From Nitratireductor aquimarinus (GTDB lineage Bacteria > Pseudomonadota > Alphaproteobacteria > Rhizobiales > Rhizobiaceae), in the NCBI RefSeq assembly GCF_017255295.1, contig NZ_JAFKDE010000003.1, positions 124,001 to 188,000 of the forward strand: a stretch of 64,000 bases of DNA, given 5' to 3'. Below, piece after piece: positions 57,631 through 64,000 of the stretch. The first letter of the stretch is position 1, and each line of letters begins with the position of its first letter. The notes under the pieces were generated by a model that was not told where the DNA came from, made no database searches, and was given only the letters and a program-made list of their open reading frames with translations. A program made the translations under genes and the position numbers.

Positions 57631-57650
57631 GAATTTTGGAGTAGAGAACG

Positions 57651-58064
57651 ATGCTGCAACCAAAGCGCACAAAGTTCCGCAAGCAGTTCAAGGGCCGTAT
57701 TCACGGCGCAGCCAAGGGCGGCACGGAACTCAACTTTGGATCCTTCGGTCTGAAGGCTCTTGAACCGGAGCGCGTTACGGCGCGTCAGATCGAAGCGGCC
57801 CGCCGCGCGATCACCCGCTACATGAAGCGTCAGGGCCGTGTGTGGATCCGTATCTTCCCGGACCTTCCGGTCACCTCGAAGCCGACCGAAGTCCGCATGG
57901 GTAAAGGTAAGGGCTCTGTTGATTATTGGGCGTGCCGTGTTAAGCCCGGCCGCGTGATGTTCGAGATCGACGGTGTTGGCCCGGATATCGCTCGTGAAGC
58001 TCTCCGTCTCGGTGCTGCCAAGCTGCCGGTCAAGACGCGCTTCGTGCAGCGTATTGCAGAGTAG
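57651..58064 (+). CDS. rplP: 50S ribosomal protein L16
   Basis: 137 residues. [19 protein letters not shown] and [20 protein letters not shown] are conserved; contacts the A-site tRNA elbow. Confidence 0.98.
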   Translation: MLQPKRTKFRKQFKGRIHGAAKGGTELNFGSFGLKALEPERVTARQIEAARRAITRYMKRQGRVWIRIFPDLPVTSKPTEVRMGKGKGSVDYWACRVKPGRVMFEIDGVGPDIAREALRLGAAKLPVKTRFVQRIAE

Positions 58065-58078
58065 GAAAGGCGGACGCG

Positions 58079-58279
58079 ATGAAGTCTGTTGATGTCAGGG
58101 CGATGACGCCGGACCAGCTCAACGACGAGCTTGTCAAACTGAAGAAAGAGCAGTTCAACCTCCGCTTCCAGAAAGCGACCGGACAGCTCGAAAAAACCGC
58201 ACGCGTTAAAGAAATCCGTAGGGATATTGCGCGCATTAAGACAATCGCAGCCGAGAAGTCGGCTGCTAGCAAGGCCTGA
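58079..58279 (+). CDS. rpmC: 50S ribosomal protein L29
   Basis: 66 residues, two-helix hairpin: [20 protein letters not shown] and [14 protein letters not shown]. Lies near the tunnel exit beside L23. Confidence 0.95.
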   Translation: MKSVDVRAMTPDQLNDELVKLKKEQFNLRFQKATGQLEKTARVKEIRRDIARIKTIAAEKSAASKA

Positions 58280-58290
58280 GGACAGCGAAC

Positions 58291-58530
58291 ATGCCAAAGC
58301 GCGTTTTGCAGGGCACCGTGGTGAGCGACAAGAACGACAAGACTGTAGTCGTCCGCGTCGAGCGTCGCTTTACCCATCCGATGATGAAAAAGACGGTGCG
58401 TATGTCCAAGAAATACAAGGCACACGACGAAGAGAACGCGTGCAAGGTCGGTGATCTGGTGACCATCCAGGAGACCGCGCCGATTTCTAAGGACAAGAAC
58501 TGGGTCGTCCTTAAAGACGCCCAGGCGTAA
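58291..58530 (+). CDS. rpsQ: 30S ribosomal protein S17
   Basis: 79 residues, OB fold. [20 protein letters not shown] and [20 protein letters not shown] are conserved. Confidence 0.97.
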   Translation: MPKRVLQGTVVSDKNDKTVVVRVERRFTHPMMKKTVRMSKKYKAHDEENACKVGDLVTIQETAPISKDKNWVVLKDAQA

Positions 58531-58599
58531 AAAAAGATTGAAATTGCCGGAAAGCGGGTTATCTGAACCGCTTTCCATTGAACGAGAAGGCGGCCAGTC

Positions 58600-58968
58600 A
58601 TGATTCAGATGCAAACAAACCTCGATGTGGCGGACAATTCCGGCGCCCGTCGTGTCATGTGCATCAAGGTGCTTGGCGGTTCGAAGCGGAAATATGCCTC
58701 CGTGGGCGACATCATTGTCGTCTCCGTGAAAGAGGCAATCCCGCGCGGCCGCGTCAAGAAGGGCGACGTGATGAAGGCGGTTGTTGTGCGCACGGCGAAA
58801 GACATTCGCCGCGCTGACGGCAGCGTCATCCGTTTCGACAAGAACGCAGCAGTTCTGGTCGACAACAAGAAAGAGCCCGTCGGTACGCGCATCTTCGGGC
58901 CGGTTCCGCGCGAGCTTCGCGCCAAGAACCATATGAAAATCATTTCGCTCGCGCCGGAAGTGCTCTAG
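58600..58968 (+). CDS. rplN: 50S ribosomal protein L14
   Basis: 122 residues. [20 protein letters not shown] and [18 protein letters not shown] are typical; forms the intersubunit bridge B8. Preceded by a GC-rich AAGCGGG..CCGCTT pairable segment (58553-58574). Confidence 0.98.
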   Translation: MIQMQTNLDVADNSGARRVMCIKVLGGSKRKYASVGDIIVVSVKEAIPRGRVKKGDVMKAVVVRTAKDIRRADGSVIRFDKNAAVLVDNKKEPVGTRIFGPVPRELRAKNHMKIISLAPEVL

Positions 58969-58980
58969 GAGGCCGGGGAT

Positions 58981-59295
58981 ATGCAGAAGATTAAAAAAGG
59001 CGACAACGTCGTCGTTCTGGCCGGCAAGGACAAGGGCCGTACCGGCGAAGTGATGAAGGTGATGCCGAAGGAAGACAAGGCGCTCGTGCGCGGTGTCAAC
59101 CAGGTTCGCCGCCATCAGAAGCAGTCCGCTCAGGCAGAGGGCGGCATCATTACCAAGGAAGCGCCGATTCATCTTTCGAATCTCGCGCTGGCCGATCCGA
59201 AGGATGGCAAGCCGACCCGCGTTGGCTTCAAGGTCCAGGAAGACGGCAAGAAGGTGCGCGTGGCAAAGCGCTCTGGAGAATTGATCGATGGCTAA
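58981..59295 (+). CDS. rplX: 50S ribosomal protein L24
   Basis: 104 residues with a KOW motif: [20 protein letters not shown]. Assembly initiator of the large subunit. Overlaps rplE by eight bases. Confidence 0.97.
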   Translation: MQKIKKGDNVVVLAGKDKGRTGEVMKVMPKEDKALVRGVNQVRRHQKQSAQAEGGIITKEAPIHLSNLALADPKDGKPTRVGFKVQEDGKKVRVAKRSGELIDG

Positions 59296-59845
59296 TGCTC
59301 AGTACCAGCCGCGCTGGAAGACGAAGTATGACGAGGTGATCCGCAAGGAGCTCCTCGAGACCTTCAAGTACGACAACGAGATGCAGGTGCCGCGCATCGA
59401 GAAGATCGTCATCAACATGGGTGTTGGTGAAGCGACGGGCGATTCCAAGAAGCCGGCTTCGGCTGCTGCGGATCTCGCCAAGATCGCCGGTCAGAAGCCG
59501 GTCATCACGCACGCTTCCAAGTCGATCGCCGGCTTCAAGGTGCGTGAAGGCATGCCGCTGGGCACCAAGGTCACGCTCCGCAAGGACCGCATGTATGAGT
59601 TTCTGGACCGTCTCGTGACGATCGCGCTGCCGCGCGTCCGCGACTTTCGCGGTCTGAACCCGAAAAGCTTTGACGGCCGTGGCAACTTCGCCATGGGCCT
59701 CAAGGAGCACATCGTGTTCCCCGAGATCAACTACGATCAGGTCGATCAGATTTGGGGAATGGACATCATCGTCTGTACGACTGCTAAGACCGACGACGAA
59801 GCGCGGGCCTTGCTCAAGGCCTTCAACTTCCCGTTCCGGCAGTAA
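59288..59845 (+). CDS. rplE: 50S ribosomal protein L5
   Basis: 185 residues. [20 protein letters not shown] and [20 protein letters not shown]; binds 5S rRNA in the central protuberance. Confidence 0.98.
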   Translation: MANAQYQPRWKTKYDEVIRKELLETFKYDNEMQVPRIEKIVINMGVGEATGDSKKPASAAADLAKIAGQKPVITHASKSIAGFKVREGMPLGTKVTLRKDRMYEFLDRLVTIALPRVRDFRGLNPKSFDGRGNFAMGLKEHIVFPEINYDQVDQIWGMDIIVCTTAKTDDEARALLKAFNFPFRQ

Positions 59846-59872
59846 CGGCAGGCGAGAAGAAGGACAACTTAA

Positions 59873-60178
59873 ATGGCAAAAGTCAGCGCAGTCGAAAAGA
59901 ACAAGCGTCGGCGCAAGATGGTCGACCGTTACGCTGCAAAGCGTGCAGGTCTCAAGGCGATCATCATGGATCAGTCCAAGCCGATCGAGGAGCGCTTCCA
60001 GGCGCAGCTCAAGCTTGCTGCTCTCCCGCGCAACTCGTCCAAGACGCGTATCCGCAACCGTTGCGATGTGACCGGTCGTCCGCGTGCGTATTACCGCAAG
60101 CTGAAGATGTCGCGTGTCGCGCTGCGTGAACTGGGCAACAACGGGCTCATCCCGGGCCTGGTCAAGTCGAGCTGGTAA
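59873..60178 (+). CDS. rpsN: 30S ribosomal protein S14
   Basis: 101 residues, the long zinc-free form. [20 protein letters not shown] has only the single cysteine, not the CxxC pairs of the zinc type. Confidence 0.97.
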   Translation: MAKVSAVEKNKRRRKMVDRYAAKRAGLKAIIMDQSKPIEERFQAQLKLAALPRNSSKTRIRNRCDVTGRPRAYYRKLKMSRVALRELGNNGLIPGLVKSSW

Positions 60179-60190
60179 GGGGTAAGAACG

Positions 60191-60589
60191 ATGTCCGTGA
60201 ATGATCCGCTCGGCGATATGCTGACCCGCATCCGCAACGCCATCGGCCGTAACAAGCCGAAGGTGTCGACGCCGGCCTCCCGTCTTCGCGCCCGTGTGCT
60301 CGATGTTCTGAAGTCCGAAGGCTATATCCGTGATTATAGCCAGATCGACTACGATAACGGCAAGTCCGAGATCGAAATCGAGCTGAAATACGCAGAGGGC
60401 GGTTCCGTGATCCGCGAAATCGCGCGTGTTTCGAAGCCGGGCCGTCGCGTTTACGTGTCGGTGAAATCCATCCCGCAGGTCGCCAATGGGCTTGGCATCG
60501 CCATCCTTTCGACGCCGAAGGGCGTGATGGCCGATCACGAAGCTCGCGAGCAGAATGTGGGCGGCGAGGTGCTCTGCCAGATCTTCTGA
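60191..60589 (+). CDS. rpsH: 30S ribosomal protein S8
   Basis: 132 residues. [20 protein letters not shown] and [20 protein letters not shown]. In E. coli S8 is the translational repressor of the spc operon at the L5 start; no such site was checked here. Confidence 0.97.
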   Translation: MSVNDPLGDMLTRIRNAIGRNKPKVSTPASRLRARVLDVLKSEGYIRDYSQIDYDNGKSEIEIELKYAEGGSVIREIARVSKPGRRVYVSVKSIPQVANGLGIAILSTPKGVMADHEAREQNVGGEVLCQIF

Positions 60590-60627
60590 TCCGGCAGATA
60601 GCACACACAAAGAACGAGGGCAGACAA

Positions 60628-61161
60628 ATGTCTCGCATTGGCAAAAAGCCGGTCCCGGTGCCGCAGGGTGTCACCGCGCAAGTCGAGGGCCAGACCGTTA
60701 CGGCCAAGGGTCCGAAGGGCGAACTGAAATTCGTCGTCAACGACGAAGTTCTGGTGAAGCTCGAAAACGACGCTGTCACCGTCGACCCGCGCGACCAGTC
60801 CAAGGACGCGCGCTCCAAATGGGGTATGTCGCGCACGCAGATCTCGAACATCCTCAGCGGTGTGAAGGACGGCTTCGAAAAGCGTCTCGAGATCAACGGC
60901 GTTGGTTATCGTGCCGCAATGCAGGGTAAAAACCTGCAGCTTTCGCTTGGCTACAGCCACGAAGTGATTTACGAGGCTCCGGAAGGAATCACGATCACCG
61001 TGCCGAAGCCGACCGAAATCGTCATCGCCGGCATTGATAAGCAGGTGGTTGGCCAGGTTGCGGCCGAGATTCGCAAGAAGCGTGGCCCCGAGCCGTACAA
61101 GGGCAAGGGCGTCAAGTATGCGGACGAGACGATCGTTCGCAAAGAAGGCAAGAAGAAGTAG
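60628..61161 (+). CDS. rplF: 50S ribosomal protein L6
   Basis: 177 residues. [20 protein letters not shown] and C-terminal [18 protein letters not shown]. Binds helix 97 near the sarcin-ricin loop. Confidence 0.98.
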   Translation: MSRIGKKPVPVPQGVTAQVEGQTVTAKGPKGELKFVVNDEVLVKLENDAVTVDPRDQSKDARSKWGMSRTQISNILSGVKDGFEKRLEINGVGYRAAMQGKNLQLSLGYSHEVIYEAPEGITITVPKPTEIVIAGIDKQVVGQVAAEIRKKRGPEPYKGKGVKYADETIVRKEGKKK

Positions 61162-61172
61162 GAACTCGAAAC

Positions 61173-61532
61173 ATGGTCTCGAAAGTCTCCGTCAAGCGGC
61201 GTGCGGGACGTGTTCGCCGGAAGATCAAGGCAGTCTCCAACGGCCAGCCCCGTCTTTCGGTTTACCGTTCCTCGAAGAACATCTATGTCCAGGTTATCGA
61301 CGACGCCAAGGGCCACACGCTCGCGGCCGCATCGACCCTCGACAAGGATCTCAAGGGTCAGCTCAAGACCGGCGCGGATTCCTCGGCTGCTGCAGCCGTT
61401 GGCAAGCTGGTCGCAGAGCGCGCCAAGAAGGCTGGAGTTGAGGAAGTGGTCTTCGACCGCGGTCCTTACCTCTTCCACGGCCGCGTCAAGGCACTCGCCG
61501 ACGCAGCCCGCGAAGGCGGCCTGAAGTTCTAA
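61173..61532 (+). CDS. rplR: 50S ribosomal protein L18
   Basis: 119 residues. [20 protein letters not shown] and [20 protein letters not shown]. Binds 5S rRNA together with L5. Confidence 0.97.
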   Translation: MVSKVSVKRRAGRVRRKIKAVSNGQPRLSVYRSSKNIYVQVIDDAKGHTLAAASTLDKDLKGQLKTGADSSAAAAVGKLVAERAKKAGVEEVVFDRGPYLFHGRVKALADAAREGGLKF

Positions 61533-61611
61533 ACCGTTCGGGCGTTCCTCTGGAGCGCCCGGATTATCATTTGAAAACCCGTGCTTCCGGAAAAGAACAA
61601 GGAAAAGGGCA

Positions 61612-62169
61612 ATGGCACAAGGACGTAGGGACGATCGCCGCGAGCGTGAAGAACGCGACAGCGAATTCGTCGACAAGCTTGTACATATCAATCGCGTCGC
61701 CAAGGTGGTGAAGGGCGGCCGTCGTTTCGGTTTCGCCGCACTCGTCGTGGTCGGCGATCAGAAGGGCCGCGTTGGCTTCGGTCATGGCAAGGCGCGCGAA
61801 GTGCCGGAAGCCATCCGCAAGGCAACCGAGAGCGCCAAGCGCGACATGGTTTTCGTTCCGCTGCGTGGCGGTCGTACGCTTCACCATGACGTCGCAGGCC
61901 GCCACGGTGCTGGCCGCGTGTTCCTGCGCGCTGCAAAGCCCGGTACCGGCATCATCGCCGGCGGCCCCATGCGCGCTGTCTTCGAGACGCTCGGCGTTCA
62001 GGACGTTGTTGCCAAGTCGCTCGGCTCCTCGAACCCGTACAACATGGTTCGCGCCACCTTCGATGCCCTGAAGCATCAGCTGCATCCCAAGGACGTTGCT
62101 GCACAGCGCGGCATCAAATATTCCACGCTCCAGGCGCGCCGCGGCGCTGCTGCTGGCGGCGAGGAATAA
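61612..62169 (+). CDS. rpsE: 30S ribosomal protein S5
   Basis: 185 residues. [20 protein letters not shown] and the conserved [20 protein letters not shown]. Accuracy-related protein at the decoding site. Confidence 0.98.
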   Translation: MAQGRRDDRREREERDSEFVDKLVHINRVAKVVKGGRRFGFAALVVVGDQKGRVGFGHGKAREVPEAIRKATESAKRDMVFVPLRGGRTLHHDVAGRHGAGRVFLRAAKPGTGIIAGGPMRAVFETLGVQDVVAKSLGSSNPYNMVRATFDALKHQLHPKDVAAQRGIKYSTLQARRGAAAGGEE

Positions 62170-62237
62170 GGATCAAAGGCTGATCGGCCCGCAGTTTTGC
62201 GGGCTCTGATCGCCCAGGTTTGCAAGGATTGATGAAG

Positions 62238-62438
62238 ATGGCAGAGAAGAAGAAGGGCAAGACGGTCACTGTTGAACAGATCGGCAGCCCGATTCGTCGC
62301 CCGGCCAGCCAGCGCCAGACGCTGATCGGCCTCGGTTTGAACAAGATGCACAAGCGCTCCACGCTCGAGGACACCCCGTCCGTTCGTGGCATGATCGCAG
62401 CCGTGCAGCATCTCGTCCGCGTTGTGGACGAGGCCTGA
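62238..62438 (+). CDS. rpmD: 50S ribosomal protein L30
   Basis: 66 residues from ATG 62238 ([19 protein letters not shown]), where AAGGA lies nine bases upstream; an ATG six bases earlier (62232) would be too close to it. [20 protein letters not shown] is the family motif. Confidence 0.94.
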   Translation: MAEKKKGKTVTVEQIGSPIRRPASQRQTLIGLGLNKMHKRSTLEDTPSVRGMIAAVQHLVRVVDEA

Positions 62439-62457
62439 GGATCCCAGGAGAGACATG

Positions 62458-62934
62458 ATGAAACTCAACGAACTCAGGGACAACGAAGGCGCCACCAAGT
62501 CGCGCAAGCGCGTCGGCCGTGGTATCGGTTCCGGCTCCGGCAAGACCGGTGGTCGCGGTGTGAAGGGTCAGAAATCGCGTTCGGGCGTTTCGATCAACGG
62601 TTTCGAGGGTGGCCAGATGCCGCTCTACCGTCGTCTTCCCAAGCGCGGCTTTAAAAACCTGTTCGGCAAGGACTTCAATGAAGTTTCCCTCGGCCGCATC
62701 CAGGCAGCCATCGACGCGAAGAAGCTCGACGAGAAGGCCGTCATCGACGTTGCCGCACTCATCGCAGCCGGCGTTGTTCGTCGCGCAAAGGACGGTGTTC
62801 GCGTTCTCGCCGACGGTGAGCTGAAGGCGAAGATTTCGCTCGACGTGGCTGGCGCTTCCAAGGCGGCTCTCGAGAAAATCGAGAAGGCCGGCGGAACGGT
62901 CAAGCTGCCCGAGGCAGCGGCGAAAGCCGAATAA
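62458..62934 (+). CDS. rplO: 50S ribosomal protein L15
   Basis: 158 residues from ATG 62458 ([20 protein letters not shown]), seven bases after AGGAG; ATG 62455 is adjacent. Glycine-rich [20 protein letters not shown] is typical. Confidence 0.97.
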   Translation: MKLNELRDNEGATKSRKRVGRGIGSGSGKTGGRGVKGQKSRSGVSINGFEGGQMPLYRRLPKRGFKNLFGKDFNEVSLGRIQAAIDAKKLDEKAVIDVAALIAAGVVRRAKDGVRVLADGELKAKISLDVAGASKAALEKIEKAGGTVKLPEAAAKAE

Positions 62935-63066
62935 TCCGAATGACAGGCGGCGGGCGACAGTCCGCCGCTTGCATCTATGCGTCCAAAAACCTATTTCGGT
63001 TTTCGGCAACACGCGCCCGAATCGCATATTCAATCTGCGGGCTCGTGACGAAGCGGAGAATTCTTC

Positions 63067-64000
63067 ATGGCATCGGCAGCGGAACAGCTTGCGTCTAATC
63101 TCAATTTCGCGGCCTTCGCAAAGGCCGAGGACCTCAAGAAACGCATCTGGTTTACGCTTGGCGCGTTGCTGGTCTACCGCCTCGGCACCTACATTCCCAT
63201 GCCGGGCATCAACCCGGAAGCATTTGCGCAGGCATTCCAGCAGCAGTCTGGCGGCGTTTTGGGCATGTTCAACATGTTCGCCGGCGGTGCTGTTGAGCGT
63301 ATGGCCATTTTTGCGCTTGGCATCATGCCTTACATTTCCGCCTCCATCATCATGCAGCTCATGACGTCCGTTGTGCCGTCATTGGAGCAGCTGAAGAAGG
63401 AAGGCGAGCAGGGCCGCAAGGTCATCAACCAGTACACGCGCTACGGAACGGTGATTCTGGCGACGGTTCAGGCTTACGGCATTGCCGTTGGTCTTGAAGG
63501 CGGCGCGAACATCGTGACCGACCCGGGCTGGTTCTTCAAGATTTCCGCCGTCATCACGCTTGTGGGCGGCACCATGTTCCTGATGTGGCTCGGTGAGCAG
63601 ATCACGGCGCGCGGCATCGGCAACGGCATTTCGCTGATCATTTTCGCGGGCATCGTTGCAGGTCTGCCGTCCGCCATCGGTGGTACGCTTGAGCTCGGCC
63701 GCACCGGCGCTCTGTCCACCGGCCTGATCCTCGGCATCATCGTTCTCGTGGTTGCCGTGATCGGTGTGATCGTGTTCTTCGAGCGTGCCCAGCGCCGCCT
63801 CCTGATCCAGTATCCGAAGCGTCAGGTCGGCAACCGCATGTTCCAGGGCGACACGTCGCACCTGCCGCTCAAGCTGAACACGGCCGGTGTCATTCCGCCG
63901 ATCTTCGCTTCGTCGCTGCTGCTTCTGCCGGCAACGGTTGCGGGTTTCTCGGACACCACGCAGCTTCCGGGCTGGGCGTCCACCATGCTTGCGTCGCTCG
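63067..64000 (+). CDS. secY: Preprotein translocase subunit SecY, C-terminus beyond window edge
   Basis: 311 codons visible from ATG 63067, preceded by GCGGAGAATTCTTC. Multiple membrane spans: IWFTLGALLVYRLGTYIPMP (plug and TM1), MAIFALGIMPYISASIIMQL (TM2), VITLVGGTMFLMWLGEQITA with GIGNGISLIIFAGIVAGLPS, and LILGIIVLVVAVIGVIVFFE. The cytosolic QRRLLIQYPKRQVG and NTAGVIPPIFASSLLLLP are conserved. Forms the Sec channel with SecE, also encoded here at 34857. Its position after rplO is the standard spc arrangement. Confidence 0.97.
   Translation, partial: MASAAEQLASNLNFAAFAKAEDLKKRIWFTLGALLVYRLGTYIPMPGINPEAFAQAFQQQSGGVLGMFNMFAGGAVERMAIFALGIMPYISASIIMQLMTSVVPSLEQLKKEGEQGRKVINQYTRYGTVILATVQAYGIAVGLEGGANIVTDPGWFFKISAVITLVGGTMFLMWLGEQITARGIGNGISLIIFAGIVAGLPSAIGGTLELGRTGALSTGLILGIIVLVVAVIGVIVFFERAQRRLLIQYPKRQVGNRMFQGDTSHLPLKLNTAGVIPPIFASSLLLLPATVAGFSDTTQLPGWASTMLASL

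Overview
This is a high-GC chromosomal window from an alphaproteobacterium, most likely of the order Hyphomicrobiales (Rhizobiales). The evidence for that is a NifS-like gene heading sufBCDS-sufT-sufA, two near-identical tuf genes flanking the rpoBC/str region, rhizobial-type palindromic intergenic elements (three related copies plus a second family), and alpha-type protein sequences throughout. I cannot name a genus from sequence alone.

Layout. 1-8.8 kb holds housekeeping genes: a partial M23 cell-wall peptidase, a one-cysteine Bcp peroxiredoxin, a 1,100-residue AsmA/YhdP-like envelope protein, tyrS and an alpha/beta hydrolase. 7.7-15.2 kb is the SUF iron-sulfur cluster operon (NifS-like desulfurase, sufB, sufC, sufD, sufS, sufT, sufA, then a TfoX-like gene). 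15.3-17.7 kb carries a DEAD-box helicase and NAD kinase. 17.9-32.8 kb is the accessory part: tRNA-Thr, a gene-poor AT-richer gap, a minimal archaic (Csu-type) chaperone-usher pilus operon, rlmB, tRNA-Tyr and tRNA-Gly, an AT-rich frameshifted SIR2-like gene just past those tRNAs, a hydrolase convergent with a membrane AraC-type regulator, an uncharacterised two-gene envelope operon whose second gene is also frameshifted, and two small genes. 33-63 kb and beyond is the translation/transcription core: tuf, tRNA-Trp, secE, nusG, rplKAJL, rpoBC, a phytase-like gene, rpsL, rpsG, fusA, tuf, then the S10-spc cluster from rpsJ to secY, which runs off the right edge.

Functional links. The SUF genes form a complete pathway: two cysteine desulfurases, the SufBCD scaffold, and SufA/SufT for delivery. 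The pilus genes provide a major subunit, chaperone, usher and two-domain tip adhesin. The ribosomal and RNA polymerase genes are ordered as in other proteobacteria, but several junctions inside these operons carry perfect or near-perfect hairpins without a U-tract, while the operon ends after the first tuf and rpoC carry ordinary U-tract terminators.

No CRISPR array, complete insertion sequence, prophage or replication origin was found. The best candidates for new biology are the SIR2-like gene next to the tRNA pair, the repeat-derived 5' end of the tip adhesin gene, the symmetric nested palindrome before the suf operon, and the hairpin set in the rpl-rpo operon.
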